From: Paracoccus lutimaris
Lineage (GTDB): Bacteria > Pseudomonadota > Alphaproteobacteria > Rhodobacterales > Rhodobacteraceae
Reading direction: 5' to 3'
Assembly: GCF_003337565.1 (NCBI RefSeq)
Contig: NZ_QPJL01000008.1
Coordinates: 106,205 to 170,204, forward strand
DNA length: 64,000 nucleotides
The translations under genes were made by a program, and so were the position numbers. The notes beneath the pieces are model-generated. The model was not told the DNA's origin. It saw only the letters and a program-made list of their open reading frames with translations, and did not search any database. The stretch's first letter is position 1; each line of letters starts with the position of its first letter. Positions 47,528-57,376 of this stretch are shown piece by piece.

Positions 47528-48844
47528 ATGTCGGCACACAAAAACGACAAGAAACAGCCAGGGCCCGATCCCGATAAACGCGCGGGCAAGGCGGATGCAG
47601 AGGCCGGTGCCGCAGGCGACAAGACCGCCGATGATCGTGCCGCCGCACGCGCCGCCCGTCAGGTCGCCAATCGCGAAGAGCGCGAGGCACGCCGCGCCGC
47701 CAAACAGGCCGAACGCGCCCAAAAACGCGCAGCGCGCGAGGTGCCCGCGCCGGTCGAGGCCGCCCCCACCGCCTCGATCGCCCCAGTCCCGATCGCTCCA
47801 GTCCCGATCGCTCCAGTCCCGCTGGTGCAGGCCGCCGCCGCGCCCGAGCCTGCCGGCATAGCGCATTTCAATATCCTGATCCTTGGCCAGAACGGGCGAC
47901 TGGGGCTTGAGGCGGTGCTGTTTGCCGCCAGCCTGCGGCGCAATGCGCCGGGATGGCGTGGCCGACTGATCGTGGCCGAGCCGCAGCCCGAGGCGGCATG
48001 GGCCGGCGTCAACACGCTTTTGCCGCAGCCGGTCCGCGCCGCGCTGGCTGGCTACGGCGCCGAGATCCTGCCCTTCACCGCCACGCATTTCGGCCGGGAC
48101 TATCCCTATGGCAACAAGATCGAGGCGCTTGCGCTGTTGCCGCCGGGCGAGCCCTTCGCGTTTTTCGACAGCGACACGCTGGTGACCGGCGATCTGGCGG
48201 CGCTGGAGATCGATTTCACCCGGCCCGCGGCCTCGATGCGGCGCGAAGGGACCTGGCCCGAGCCGCCGCTTTACGGCCCCGGCTACCACGATATCTGGAA
48301 ATCGCTTTACGACCGTTTCGGGCTGGATTTCGCGTCCTCGCTGGACCTTTCCCAGCCTGACGAGCATTGGGAACGCTATCTGTATTTCAATGCGGGCTGG
48401 TTTCTGGGCGGCGATCCGAAGGAATTCGGCCGCCGCTTTCTGGAATATGCGCTGGCGATCCGCAATGAGCCGGGCGATGCGCTGGCCTGTCAAAGCCTTG
48501 ACCCCTGGCTGGATCAGGTGGCGCTGCCTTTGGTCATTCATGGCCTTGGCGGCGGCCGGCCCGGCCCGGAACTGGACGGGTTGGATGGTGTGGTGACCTG
48601 CCACTATCGCAACCTGTCGCTGCTTTACGCCCGCGAATCCGAGGCGGTGATGGCGCTGATCGAAGATCTGGCCGCCGATCCGCAGATCGCCCCGCTTTTG
48701 CGCGGCGACGAGGCGGTCGAGCGGCTGATCCGCGGCGGCGAGGGGCGGCGTGTCCTTCGCCCGCTCTTTTCCGCAGAGGACCCGTTCCCGCGCGAGCAGG
48801 CGATCCGTCATCGCCTGCGCCGCGAAGGGCTGTGGTTTCGCTAG
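47528..48844 (+). CDS. putative GT-A type glycosyltransferase with long Ala/Arg/Pro-rich N-terminus
   Basis: 438 residues. N-terminal ~100 residues are low complexity: an Ala/Arg/Glu-rich helical stretch (about 35-75) and a Pro-Val-Pro-Ile-Ala repeat. From about 113 a Rossmann-like fold (NILILGQNGRLGLEAVLFAAS) leads to YGNKIEALALL and FFDSDTLVTGDL with a DxD motif (D214, D216), as in GT8-like transferases. Donor and acceptor are unknown, as no cluster is nearby. Start ATG 47528 is preceded by GGGAGGA directly; ATG 47468 is an alternative that adds 20 residues. Confidence 0.6.
   Translation: MSAHKNDKKQPGPDPDKRAGKADAEAGAAGDKTADDRAAARAARQVANREEREARRAAKQAERAQKRAAREVPAPVEAAPTASIAPVPIAPVPIAPVPLVQAAAAPEPAGIAHFNILILGQNGRLGLEAVLFAASLRRNAPGWRGRLIVAEPQPEAAWAGVNTLLPQPVRAALAGYGAEILPFTATHFGRDYPYGNKIEALALLPPGEPFAFFDSDTLVTGDLAALEIDFTRPAASMRREGTWPEPPLYGPGYHDIWKSLYDRFGLDFASSLDLSQPDEHWERYLYFNAGWFLGGDPKEFGRRFLEYALAIRNEPGDALACQSLDPWLDQVALPLVIHGLGGGRPGPELDGLDGVVTCHYRNLSLLYARESEAVMALIEDLAADPQIAPLLRGDEAVERLIRGGEGRRVLRPLFSAEDPFPREQAIRHRLRREGLWFR
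47776..47820 (+). repeat. three tandem 15-bp repeats within the glycosyltransferase-like gene
   Basis: Units GATCGCCCCAGTCCC, then GATCGCTCCAGTCCC twice. Each encodes Ile-Ala-Pro-Val-Pro. Low-complexity spacer, likely variable between strains. Confidence 0.85.
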
Positions 48845-48850
48845 GGTCGC

Positions 48851-49906
48851 TCAGCCCTCTTCCGAGGATCGCGCCCACAGGTTGATATCGCCGACCTGAT
48901 CGGACAGCGCGTCGATCCGGGCCAGTTCATCGGGCGTGAAGGCGGTATTCGCGACTGCGCCCGCGCATTCCACGACCTGCTCGGGCCGTGACGCGCCGAT
49001 CAGTGCCGAGGTCACCTGCCCGCCCCGCAGCACCCAGGCAATCGCCATCTGTGCAAGGCTCTGGCCGCGCGCCTCGGCGATGGCGTTCAGCCCGCGCAGC
49101 GCGGCAAGGCTTTTCTCGGTCAGCCAGTCGGGGCTGAGGGACTTGCCCTGCGCGGCGCGGCTGTCCGACGGAATCCCGTTCAGGTATTTGCGGGTCAGCA
49201 TGCCCTGCGCCAGCGCGGTAAAGGCGATGCTGCCGATGCCTTCCTCGTCCAGCGCGTCCAGAAGCCCGTCGCGCTCCACCCAGCGGTTCAGCATGTTGTA
49301 GCTGGGCTGGTGGATCAGGCAGGGCGTGCCCAGATCCTTGAGGATCGCCGCCGCCTCATGCGTGCGCTGGGTGCCATAGCTGGAAATGCCGACATAAAGC
49401 GCCCGGCCCGAGCGCACGATATGATCCAGCGCCGCCATGGTTTCCTCAAGCGGGGTGTCGGGATCGACGCGGTGCGAATAGAAGATATCGACGTAATCCA
49501 GCCCCATCCGCTTCAGCGACTGGTCGCAACTGGCGATCAGCGACTTGCGGCTGCCCCATTCGCCGTAAGGCCCGTCCCACATCCGGTAGCCGGCCTTGGA
49601 GCTGATGATCAGCTCGTCCCGCAGCCCGGCGAAATCGGTCCGCAGGATCTGGCCGAAGGCATCTTCGGCGCTGCCGGGCGGCGGGCCGTAGTTGTTGGCC
49701 AGATCGAAATGGGTGATGCCATGATCAAAGGCCGCGCGGCAGATGGCGCGCTTGGTCTGATGGGGCGTATCCTCGCCGAAATTGTGCCACAGCCCCAGAC
49801 TGATCGCTGGCAGCAGAAGGCCCGAGCGCCCGCAGCGGCGATAATCCATCCGCTGGTAACGATCAGACGCCGGGCGATAGGGCAGATGCGCGGGATGCTC
49901 AGCCAT
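48851..49906 (-). CDS. aldo/keto reductase (YghZ / L-glyceraldehyde 3-phosphate reductase type)
   Basis: 351 residues. Catalytic tetrad as Asp/Tyr in FDLANNYGPP (about 68-77), Lys in SSKAGYRM (about 102-109) and His in FYSHRVDPDTP (about 141-151). NADPH reduces small aldehydes; the extended N-terminus and YRRCGRSGLLLPAISLGLW fit YghZ/MgrA rather than AKR1 types. Its start overlaps the 3' end of ileS by eight bases, so it is translated from the ileS mRNA. Confidence 0.88.
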   Translation of the reverse strand: MAEHPAHLPYRPASDRYQRMDYRRCGRSGLLLPAISLGLWHNFGEDTPHQTKRAICRAAFDHGITHFDLANNYGPPPGSAEDAFGQILRTDFAGLRDELIISSKAGYRMWDGPYGEWGSRKSLIASCDQSLKRMGLDYVDIFYSHRVDPDTPLEETMAALDHIVRSGRALYVGISSYGTQRTHEAAAILKDLGTPCLIHQPSYNMLNRWVERDGLLDALDEEGIGSIAFTALAQGMLTRKYLNGIPSDSRAAQGKSLSPDWLTEKSLAALRGLNAIAEARGQSLAQMAIAWVLRGGQVTSALIGASRPEQVVECAGAVANTAFTPDELARIDALSDQVGDINLWARSSEEG

Positions 49907-52817
49907 GGCTCAGAACCCCGTCGCAGCGGGCGCAGGTGCCCGGATGCTTGTGGCTGCCGACATCGGGAAGGATCTTCCAGCAGCGTTCGCATTTCTCGCC
50001 CTCGGCCTCTTCGAAGACCACGCCGACGCCCGCGACATCGGGCAGGCGGAAGGCCTCGCCCGGGGCCGGGTCGGCGGTCAGGCTGATCCCCGAGGTGATG
50101 CAGATATCGGCGAAATCGACCGATTTCAGTCCTTCGAGCACGGCCTTGTCCTCGATATGGACGACCGGCGCGGCCTCGAGGCTGGCGCCGATCACCTTGT
50201 CGGTGCGCTTGATTTCCAGCGCGGCGGTGACGACGCGGCGGGTGCGGCGGATCGCCTCCCATTTGCGGGCCAGAGGCTCGTTCAGCCAGTCGGCGGGGGT
50301 GGCGGGGAAGTCCTGCAGATGGACCGAGCTTTCCGCGCCGGGGAAGCGGCTTAGCCAGACATCCTCCATGGTAAAGGGCAGGATCGGCGCCAGCCAGGTC
50401 ACCAGACGGTGGAACAGGATGTCCAGCACCGTGCGCGCGGCGCGGCGGCGCGGACTGTCGGGCGCGTCGCAGTAAAGCGCGTCCTTGCGGATGTCGAAAT
50501 ACAGCGCCGACAGGTCCACGGTCGCAAACTGGAACACGGTCTGGAAGACCCCTTGGAAATCATAGGCCTCATAGCCCTTGCGCAGCTGATGATCGATCTG
50601 CGCCAGCCGGTGCAGGACCCATTGTTCCAGCTCGGGCATGTCCTCGGCGGCGACACGCTCGGCATCCGAGAAACCGTCCAGATTGCCCAGCACAAAGCGC
50701 AGCGTGTTGCGCAGCCGGCGATAGCTGTCGGCGGTGCCTTTCAGGATCTCTTTGCCGATGCGCAGGTCGACCGTATAGTCGGATTGCGCCACCCAGAGCC
50801 GCAGGATATCGGCGCCGTATTCCTTGATCACATCGGCGGGCGCCACGGTATTGCCAAGCGATTTGGACATTTTCATGCCCTTTTCGTCCAGCGTGAAGCC
50901 ATGGGTCAGCACGCCCCGATAGGGCGCACGGCCCTTGGTCGCGCAGGCCTGCAAAAGCGAGGAATGGAACCAGCCGCGATGCTGGTCGGTGCCCTCAAGA
51001 TACAGGTCGGCAATGCCGTCGGGGCTGCCATCGGCGCGGTCGCGGATCACGAAGGCATGGGTCGAGCCAGAGTCGAACCACACATCCAGCACGTCCATGA
51101 CCTGTTCGTAATCATCCGGATTGGCGATGCCGTCCAGAATACGCGCCTTGAAATCCGGGCTATACCAGATATCTGCGCCGTCTTTCTCGAATGCTTCGAT
51201 GATGCGGTCATTGAGGCGCGGGTCCCGCAGCAGGAAATCGGCATCGTCGGGCCGCGCGCCTTTTTTGACAAAGCAGGTCAGCGGCACGCCCCATGCCCGC
51301 TGGCGCGACAGCACCCAGTCCGGGCGGTTCTCGACCATGGAATAGAGCCGGTTGCGGCCGGTCTGCGGGGTCCATTTGACCAGCTTGTCGATGCTGGTCA
51401 GGGCGCGGGTGCGGATGGTCGCGCCATATTCGCCCATGCCGTCGTCCAGAGGCTTGTCGATGGCCGCGAACCATTGCGGCGTGTTGCGATAGATCAGCGG
51501 CGCCTTGGAGCGCCAGCTATGGGGATAGCTGTGCTTGACCTTGCCCTTGGCCAGGAGCGCGCCGGCATAGGCCAGTTGCTTGATGACGCTGACATTGGCC
51601 GGTCCTTCCTTGCCCTCGGGCGTCAGGATGGCCTCGCCGCCAAAGATCGGCAGGTCCTTGCGGTAGCTGCCGTCCGGCTCGACGTTATAGGTCATCGGCA
51701 GGCCGAATTTCAGGCCAAGCTGATAGTCGTCATCGCCATGGCTGGGGGCGGTATGGACAAAGCCCGTGCCCGCGTCGTCGGTGACATGGTCGCCGGGCAG
51801 CAGGGGGACGTCGAAATCCCATTCGCCATTGCCGCCTTCGATGCCGCGAAAGGGATGCGAAAGGATCAGCCCCTCCAATTCGGTCGCTGGCACGTCGCGC
51901 AGGCGCTGGTGGCTTTCGACCTTGGCCGACTGCATGACCGCATCGGCCAGCGCATCGGCCAGCACCAATTTCTCGCCCGGTTTTGCAGTGGCGTTTTCCG
52001 CGACCGAGGTGACCTCATAAAGGCCGTAAGCGATCTCGGGGTTATAGGCGACCGCGCGGTTTTGCGGGATCGTCCAGGGCGTCGTGGTCCAGATCACCAC
52101 CGAGGCGCCATCCAGCGCGTCGGCCTGCGGCTTGAACCGCACCCAGATCGTGTGGCTGGTATGGTCGTGATATTCGACCTCGGCCTCGGCCAGCGCGGTC
52201 TTTTCGACCGGAGACCACATCACCGGCTTTGACCCCTGATACAGGCTGCCATTCATCAGCAGTTTCATGAACTCGGCCGCGATCACGGCTTCGGCGTGGA
52301 AGTCCATGGTCAGATAGGGATCGTCCCATTTGCCGATCACGCCAAGGCGCTTGAATTCCTCGCGCTGGATGTCGATCCAGCCCTCTGCAAAGCGGCGGCA
52401 TTCCTGACGGAATTCGACCTTGTCGACGGCGTCCTTGTCCTTGCCGGCCTTGCGATAGGCTTCCTCGATCTTCCATTCGATCGGCAGCCCGTGGCAGTCC
52501 CAGCCCGGCACATAGCGCGCGTCACGACCCATCATCTGCTGGCTGCGGGTGATGAAGTCCTTGAGCACCTTGTTCAGCGCGTGGCCGATATGCAGGTTGC
52601 CATTCGCATAGGGGGGGCCGTCATGCAGGATAAAGGGCTTGCGGCCCCCCACCTGCGTCGCGGCTTTTGCGCGCAGCCGGTCATAGATACCAAGCCGGGC
52701 CCAACGCTCCAGCCATTCCGGCTCGCGCTGGGGCAGGCCCGCGCGCATCGGGAAATCGGTCTGGGGCAGAAAGACGGTGTCGCGGTAATCGGGCGCGGTC
52801 GGGGTGGTGTCGCTCAT
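49899..52817 (-). CDS. ileS: isoleucyl-tRNA synthetase
   Basis: 972 residues. HIGH motif as PPYANGNLHIGHALNK (about 70-85), an editing (CP1) domain in the middle, KMSKS as KMSKSLGN (about 640), and a C-terminal zinc site (CERC, CARC) at about 943-963. Charges tRNA-Ile. The start is ATG 52817, with AGAGGA upstream; the frame extends 11 codons further. Confidence 0.97.
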   Translation of the reverse strand: MSDTTPTAPDYRDTVFLPQTDFPMRAGLPQREPEWLERWARLGIYDRLRAKAATQVGGRKPFILHDGPPYANGNLHIGHALNKVLKDFITRSQQMMGRDARYVPGWDCHGLPIEWKIEEAYRKAGKDKDAVDKVEFRQECRRFAEGWIDIQREEFKRLGVIGKWDDPYLTMDFHAEAVIAAEFMKLLMNGSLYQGSKPVMWSPVEKTALAEAEVEYHDHTSHTIWVRFKPQADALDGASVVIWTTTPWTIPQNRAVAYNPEIAYGLYEVTSVAENATAKPGEKLVLADALADAVMQSAKVESHQRLRDVPATELEGLILSHPFRGIEGGNGEWDFDVPLLPGDHVTDDAGTGFVHTAPSHGDDDYQLGLKFGLPMTYNVEPDGSYRKDLPIFGGEAILTPEGKEGPANVSVIKQLAYAGALLAKGKVKHSYPHSWRSKAPLIYRNTPQWFAAIDKPLDDGMGEYGATIRTRALTSIDKLVKWTPQTGRNRLYSMVENRPDWVLSRQRAWGVPLTCFVKKGARPDDADFLLRDPRLNDRIIEAFEKDGADIWYSPDFKARILDGIANPDDYEQVMDVLDVWFDSGSTHAFVIRDRADGSPDGIADLYLEGTDQHRGWFHSSLLQACATKGRAPYRGVLTHGFTLDEKGMKMSKSLGNTVAPADVIKEYGADILRLWVAQSDYTVDLRIGKEILKGTADSYRRLRNTLRFVLGNLDGFSDAERVAAEDMPELEQWVLHRLAQIDHQLRKGYEAYDFQGVFQTVFQFATVDLSALYFDIRKDALYCDAPDSPRRRAARTVLDILFHRLVTWLAPILPFTMEDVWLSRFPGAESSVHLQDFPATPADWLNEPLARKWEAIRRTRRVVTAALEIKRTDKVIGASLEAAPVVHIEDKAVLEGLKSVDFADICITSGISLTADPAPGEAFRLPDVAGVGVVFEEAEGEKCERCWKILPDVGSHKHPGTCARCDGVLSHG

Positions 52818-52998
52818 CTGGCGGGAATCCTCTGGTGGCAGGGCAGGCATGCTTAACCCGACGGCGAGGGGATCCTACGCCGCCGGGCGGGTAATTCGCT
52901 GAATGCGGCACCTGCTGAACATGGGCCGGGTTATAGGAAACGCCAGAAGTCCCTGCAAGCTCTTGCGCTTGGCCATGCGCTCGGGCAGCAAGCCGGCC

Positions 52999-54171
52999 AT
53001 GAGTTTTCGCATTGCCATTGTCGGTGCCGGGATCGGCGGTCTTGCCAGCGCATTACTGCTGGCGCGGGACGGCCATGACCTGACCCTGTTCGAGCGTTTC
53101 GCCGCGCCGCGCCCCCTGGGTTCGGGGCTGGTGATCCAGCCGGTGGGGCTGGCGGTGATGGATATGATCGGCGCGGGCGAGGATCTGCGCCGCCTCTCCA
53201 GCCCGATCACCCGGATGCTGGGGCATGAGGCGGGCGGGCGCAAGGCGCTGGATGTCTCATATCCCGCCGATGCGCCGGGACGCGGCATTCATCGCGCGGC
53301 GCTGTTTCATCTGCTGTGGGATCGTGTGCAGGCGCTGGGCATCCCGACCGTCACCGGGGCCGAGATCGCATCCACCCCGCAGGACGCTGCTGGCCGGCGG
53401 CTGATGCTGGCGGATGGGCGCGATTTTGGCCCCTATGACCTGATCGTCGATGCCAGCGGCGCCGGCTCGCGCCTGTCGCCGCTGAAGGCGCGGCCCTTGG
53501 GCTATGGCGCGATCTGGGGCACGGTGCCATGGCCGGAAACCGGCCTGCCGATGGATCAGCTACGCCAGCGCTATCGCGGCGCCAGCCGCATGGCGGGCGT
53601 GCTGCCGATTGGGCGGCTGCCAGGTGATGTGCAACCGCTGGCCGCCGTCTTCTGGTCGATGCCGCAGGCCGAACTGGACGCCTGGCCCACGACCCCGCTG
53701 GAAAGCTGGCGGGCCGAGGTGGCGACGCTCTGGCCAGACATGGCGCCGTTTCTGGGAACGATCCGCGACAATGCGCAGATGGTTGTCGCGCGCTACGGTC
53801 ATGGCACGCTGCGCCGCCCGCATGCGCCGGGGCTGGTGCATATCGGCGATGCGGCCCATCGCGCCAGCCCGCAACTGGGGCAGGGGGCGAATATGGCGCT
53901 GCTCGATGCGCTGGCGCTGGCGCTTGCCCTGCGTGGTCCCAAGGATCAGGCGCTGGCCGATTACGCCGCCATGCGCCGCTGGCATGTCCGTGCCTATCAG
54001 GGGATGAGCGCGCTTTTCACCCCGATGTATCAGTCGGGCAGCCCTCGCCTGCCGGTGCTGCGCGACCGGCTGCTCGCGCCTTTCTCGACATGGCCCGTGG
54101 TGCGCGGAGTGTTGACGCATCTGGTCGCGGGCACGATGATCCCGCCCTTGGCCGGCACCGATGCGCCGTAA
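52999..54171 (+). CDS. FAD-dependent monooxygenase (salicylate/UbiH-like)
   Basis: 390 residues. The dinucleotide-binding GAGIGG (9-14), the GDAAHRASPQLGQGANMALLDA signature (about 286-307), and the DG/FAD ribose region are all present. Family members hydroxylate aromatic rings or quinone precursors; the substrate is unknown. ATG 52999 (MSFRIAIVG) is used as the family start. 58 bp separate its stop from the truncated hemoglobin gene. Confidence 0.87.
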   Translation: MSFRIAIVGAGIGGLASALLLARDGHDLTLFERFAAPRPLGSGLVIQPVGLAVMDMIGAGEDLRRLSSPITRMLGHEAGGRKALDVSYPADAPGRGIHRAALFHLLWDRVQALGIPTVTGAEIASTPQDAAGRRLMLADGRDFGPYDLIVDASGAGSRLSPLKARPLGYGAIWGTVPWPETGLPMDQLRQRYRGASRMAGVLPIGRLPGDVQPLAAVFWSMPQAELDAWPTTPLESWRAEVATLWPDMAPFLGTIRDNAQMVVARYGHGTLRRPHAPGLVHIGDAAHRASPQLGQGANMALLDALALALALRGPKDQALADYAAMRRWHVRAYQGMSALFTPMYQSGSPRLPVLRDRLLAPFSTWPVVRGVLTHLVAGTMIPPLAGTDAP

Positions 54172-54228
54172 GCCGCGATGACAAGCTGCCGCATTGCACC
54201 CGGCCGCGCTTGCCCCCATATCGGCGCC

Positions 54229-54630
54229 ATGATTCCGCCGCGTTTCCCAGTGACCCCCGACCAGATCGACCGCGTCGTCGCGGTCTTTTACGCCGCCATC
54301 CGCCGCCATGAGGTGCTGGGTCCGGTCTTTGCCCGCCATGTCACCGACTGGCCCGAGCATGAGGAAAAGATCGCCCGCTTCTGGAAGAACGCGATCCTTT
54401 ACGAACGCAATTACGACGGCAATCCGATGCAGGCGCATATGCGCGCGGGCGATGTCCATGCCCAGCATTTCGCGCCCTGGCTGATGCTGTTTGACGAAAC
54501 CCTGCGCCGCACCCTGCCCGACGAGGTCGCGCAGGCATGGTCGCAGCTTGCCCATCGCATCGGCGCGGGCCTGCGCATGGGGGTCGAGGACCTGCGCGAG
54601 CGCGTGCCCGGCCCGCCGGTCTTGCGCTGA
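54229..54630 (+). CDS. group III truncated hemoglobin
   Basis: 133 residues. FWKNAILYERNYDGNPMQAH (about 48-67) and the proximal His in DVHAQHFAPWL (about 72-82) match TrHbO/III-type globins. Group III proteins bind O2 or NO and occur in many microaerobic bacteria. ATG 54229 is taken because the N-terminus IPPRFPVTPDQ fits the family. The neighbouring VOC and monooxygenase genes may be functionally linked. Confidence 0.85.
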   Translation: MIPPRFPVTPDQIDRVVAVFYAAIRRHEVLGPVFARHVTDWPEHEEKIARFWKNAILYERNYDGNPMQAHMRAGDVHAQHFAPWLMLFDETLRRTLPDEVAQAWSQLAHRIGAGLRMGVEDLRERVPGPPVLR

Positions 54631-54679
54631 GCCAGAGCGGCAGGCACCATCGCCGGATCATTCGGAAAGGACCCTCGTG

Positions 54680-55003
54680 ATGAAGATCGACTATATCGAA
54701 TTCGCCTCTCCTGACCTGCCGGCCACGAAGCGGTTCTTTGGCGATGCCTTCGGCTGGGGGTTCAACGATTACGGGCCGGAATATCAGGAACTGGCGGATG
54801 CCGGTGTCTCGGGCGGCATTGCCGCTGGCCCGCTGGCGCCGCCTCTGGTCATCCTGCGGACCGACGATCTTGAGGCGGCGCAAACGCGTGTGACCGCGGC
54901 GGGCGGCCAGATCACCAAGGCGATCTTCAGCTTTCCGGGCGGGCGGCGGTTCCAGTTCCGCGAGCCGGGCGGAACCGAGATGGCGGTCTGGTCCGAGACC
55001 TGA
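54680..55003 (+). CDS. VOC-superfamily (glyoxalase/bleomycin resistance) protein
   Basis: 107 residues. Begins KIDYIEFASPDLPATKRFF, a beta-alpha-beta-beta-beta VOC repeat, and ends FREPGGTEMAVWSE, with the metal-binding E. One VOC module, so a dimer would form the active site. Substrate unknown. AAAGGA lies nine bases ahead of ATG 54680. Confidence 0.82.
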   Translation: MKIDYIEFASPDLPATKRFFGDAFGWGFNDYGPEYQELADAGVSGGIAAGPLAPPLVILRTDDLEAAQTRVTAAGGQITKAIFSFPGGRRFQFREPGGTEMAVWSET

Positions 55004-55009
55004 GGCCGC

Positions 55010-55639
55010 CTAGCGCGGCGGCCGCGCCTTATAGACAGGCAGCTTCCAGCCGCATGTCATGCTGCCCGCGCGCAGCGCCATCACGGCGGCGGCGCAGGCA
55101 ATCAGCGCCCAACCGCGCCCGCAACCCAGCGCCATCAGCAAGACCGCGGCCACCGCGCCGCCAAAGGCTGCGGTGATGTATAGTTCGCCCTGCTTCAGGA
55201 TCAGCGGCACTTCGTTGCTGACAACGTCGCGCATCAGTCCGCCGAATGTGCCGGTCATTACCCCCATCATTACCGTGACGACCGGGTTCACGCCCATCTC
55301 CAGTGCGACGCCGACTCCCGCCGGCACTGCCACGGCCAGCGCGCAGGCATCCAGCCACAGGATGGCGCGATAGCGGCTCTCCAGCAGATGCGCCGTCAGG
55401 AAGACGACGCTCGCCGCGCCCGCTGTCAGCAGCAAAAGCTCGGGCCGGTCGATCCAGAAGACCGGATCGCGCCCCAGCACCAGATCGCGCAGCGTGCCAC
55501 CGCCGATCCCGGTCAATGTCGCGAAAAAGATGAAGCCGACCAGATCAAGCTGGCCCCGGCTGGCGACCAGCGCCCCGGTCAGCGCAAAGATCAGCACGCT
55601 GGCATAATCAAGCGCCAGAACCAGCGTTTCCAGCGTCAC
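55010..55639 (-). CDS. trimeric intracellular cation (TRIC) channel family protein (YadS/UPF0126)
   Basis: 209 residues. Seven hydrophobic helices as two repeated halves, each with a conserved [10 protein letters not shown] / [10 protein letters not shown] motif (about 46-55 and 132-141), which is diagnostic of TRIC. Bacterial homologs conduct K+ or other monovalent cations. Start GTG 55639 overlaps the rnhA stop (GTGA). Confidence 0.88.
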   Translation of the reverse strand: MTLETLVLALDYASVLIFALTGALVASRGQLDLVGFIFFATLTGIGGGTLRDLVLGRDPVFWIDRPELLLLTAGAASVVFLTAHLLESRYRAILWLDACALAVAVPAGVGVALEMGVNPVVTVMMGVMTGTFGGLMRDVVSNEVPLILKQGELYITAAFGGAVAAVLLMALGCGRGWALIACAAAVMALRAGSMTCGWKLPVYKARPPR

Positions 55640-56106
55640 GAGGCCGCCTTCCGCTCGGGCTTGTAGGGGGCCATGCCGGCGCGGGCGAGCTCATCGGCGC
55701 GCTCGTTCTCGGCATGGCCGGCATGGCCCTTGATCCATTCCCAGCGCACCTTGTGACGCGACTGTGCGGCCTCAAGCCGTTGCCACAGCTCGACATTCTT
55801 CACCGGCTTTTTGTCAGCGGTGCGCCAGCCGTTGCGCTTCCAGCCATGGATCCATTGCGTGACGCCGTTCTTCACATAGGCGCTGTCGGTGGTGATGGTG
55901 ATCTCGCTGGGGCGGGTCAGCGCCTCAAGCGCGCTGATCGCGGCCATCAGCTCCATGCGGTTGTTGGTGGTGTCCGGTTCGCCACCCGACAGCTCGCGCT
56001 CCTTGACGATCTCGTCGCCCTTCATGGCGCGCATGAGAACGCCCCAGCCGCCGGGGCCGGGATTGCCGCTGCAAGCGCCATCCGTCCAGGCGAAGAGATC
56101 GCTCAT
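55636..56106 (-). CDS. rnhA: ribonuclease HI
   Basis: 156 residues. Catalytic D9 (TDGACSG), E52 (RMELMAA), D74 (TTDSAY), H128 and D138 (NERADELA). Degrades RNA in RNA-DNA hybrids. Start ATG 56106 overlaps the preceding exporter stop (ATGA); the end overlaps the TRIC gene start. Middle gene of a four-gene overlapping chain. Confidence 0.96.
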   Translation of the reverse strand: MSDLFAWTDGACSGNPGPGGWGVLMRAMKGDEIVKERELSGGEPDTTNNRMELMAAISALEALTRPSEITITTDSAYVKNGVTQWIHGWKRNGWRTADKKPVKNVELWQRLEAAQSRHKVRWEWIKGHAGHAENERADELARAGMAPYKPERKAAS

Positions 56107-56705
56107 GCCCGCGCCAGCGCCAGTTTCAGCCCCAGCGCCGCAAAGGATGCCGCAAAGGCGCGGCGCAGCCAGCGCATCGCCCGGTCCGAGGCCAGCAGCG
56201 CATCGCGCCCGCTGGCCGCCAGCCCGGCATAGCCCAGAAACACCAGGAACGTGATCAGCGAGAAGGTCCCGCCCAGTTCCGCCAGCAGCCCCAGACCTGC
56301 GCCAGTGGGCATGAATTGCGGCAGGAAGGCCATGAAGAACAGCGGCAGTTTCGGGTTCAGCACATTCAGCAGGATGCCGCGCCAGACGATGCGGCCCGCG
56401 GGAACCGGCGCGGCTGGCATGACCGACATGCTGCCCCGGTCCTTCAGCACCGCCCAGGCCATCCAGATCAGATAGGCGACGCCGGCGAATTTCACCACCT
56501 GGAACAGCACCGCGCTGGTATGGAGCACGGCGGCCAGCCCGGCCATGGCGACCAGCATGTGAAAGACGGTGGCGATGGTGCAGCCGACCGAGGCCCAGAA
56601 CCCGGCCCGCATCCCGCCGCCCAAGCTCATCGACAGCGTATAGACCACCCCGATCCCCGGCGAGACGCAGACGATGAAGGCCGTCAGCAGATAATCCCAA
56701 CTCAT
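56103..56705 (-). CDS. LysE/RhtB-family translocator
   Basis: 200 residues. Six hydrophobic segments and the family motif [27 protein letters not shown] (about 15-41), followed by [15 protein letters not shown]. RhtB-type proteins export amino acids or homoserine lactones; the substrate is not known. Start ATG 56705 ([10 protein letters not shown]) overlaps the GST stop by ATGA. Confidence 0.88.
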   Translation of the reverse strand: MSWDYLLTAFIVCVSPGIGVVYTLSMSLGGGMRAGFWASVGCTIATVFHMLVAMAGLAAVLHTSAVLFQVVKFAGVAYLIWMAWAVLKDRGSMSVMPAAPVPAGRIVWRGILLNVLNPKLPLFFMAFLPQFMPTGAGLGLLAELGGTFSLITFLVFLGYAGLAASGRDALLASDRAMRWLRRAFAASFAALGLKLALARA

Positions 56706-57307
56706 TTCCCGATCCCCCTGTAACCCGGCAGCGCGGCCACGCGCCCCAGCCACAGATTGATCGCAGGAAAACGCGCCATGTCAAATCCGCCGCGACTGCC
56801 CGCCGTATGGGTATAGCCGTAAAGACAGATATCGGCGAGGCTGACGGCATCGCCGACCAGCCAGTCATGCGCGCTGAGCCGGCTTTCCATGATCGCCAGA
56901 TGCGCATGGCCCTGATCCAGCAGCGCGGCCATGCGCTCAGGCGTGGCTTGCGCGCGGCGATGCGGATAGTTCAGCAGGGCGGCACGCACCGCGACCGTAC
57001 CCTCATGCTGGTTCTGTTCCCAGAACATCCAGCTCAGCATCTTGGCCCGCGTGAACGGGTCCGACGGCACGAAGGTGCTGCCCTCGCCCAGCCAGCACAG
57101 GATCGCATTCGATTCCGGCAACAGCCGCCCGTCATCCAGTTCCAGCACTGGCGCCTTGCCAAAGGGCAGCCGCCCCGAGGCCTTGGCCCGGTCCAGCGCC
57201 TCGGTCAGATATTCGACATCAATGATGTTGCAATCGCGCCCCAGCAGCCCCAGCAGCAGCCGCACCTTGTAGCTGTTCCCCGAGGACGGCATCGACCAGA
57301 GCTTCAT
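56702..57307 (-). CDS. glutathione S-transferase family protein
   Basis: 201 residues. Thioredoxin-like N-terminal domain ([38 protein letters not shown]) and helical C-terminal domain with [12 protein letters not shown] (about 154-165). A catalytic Ser-Tyr is not certain. ATG 57307 has GGAGA five bases ahead; ATG 57319 would abut GGAAG. It starts the chain GST-LysE-rnhA-TRIC. Confidence 0.85.
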   Translation of the reverse strand: MKLWSMPSSGNSYKVRLLLGLLGRDCNIIDVEYLTEALDRAKASGRLPFGKAPVLELDDGRLLPESNAILCWLGEGSTFVPSDPFTRAKMLSWMFWEQNQHEGTVAVRAALLNYPHRRAQATPERMAALLDQGHAHLAIMESRLSAHDWLVGDAVSLADICLYGYTHTAGSRGGFDMARFPAINLWLGRVAALPGYRGIGK

Positions 57308-57321
57308 GTCTGTCTCCATTC

Positions 57322-57374
57322 TTCCATGTCCAAATATCCCGGGGGAGGCCCGGCAACGGGCCGGGGGCAGAGCC
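57322..57374 (-). repeat. dispersed intergenic repeat, copy 4
   Basis: Read on the minus strand, hairpin GGGGGCTCTGCCCCC is followed by GGCCTCCCCCGGGATATTT and GGACATGGAAGAATGG. It lies between ispH and the GST gene, immediately after the ispH stop, in the direction of transcription. Confidence 0.7.
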
Positions 57375-57376
57375 CC

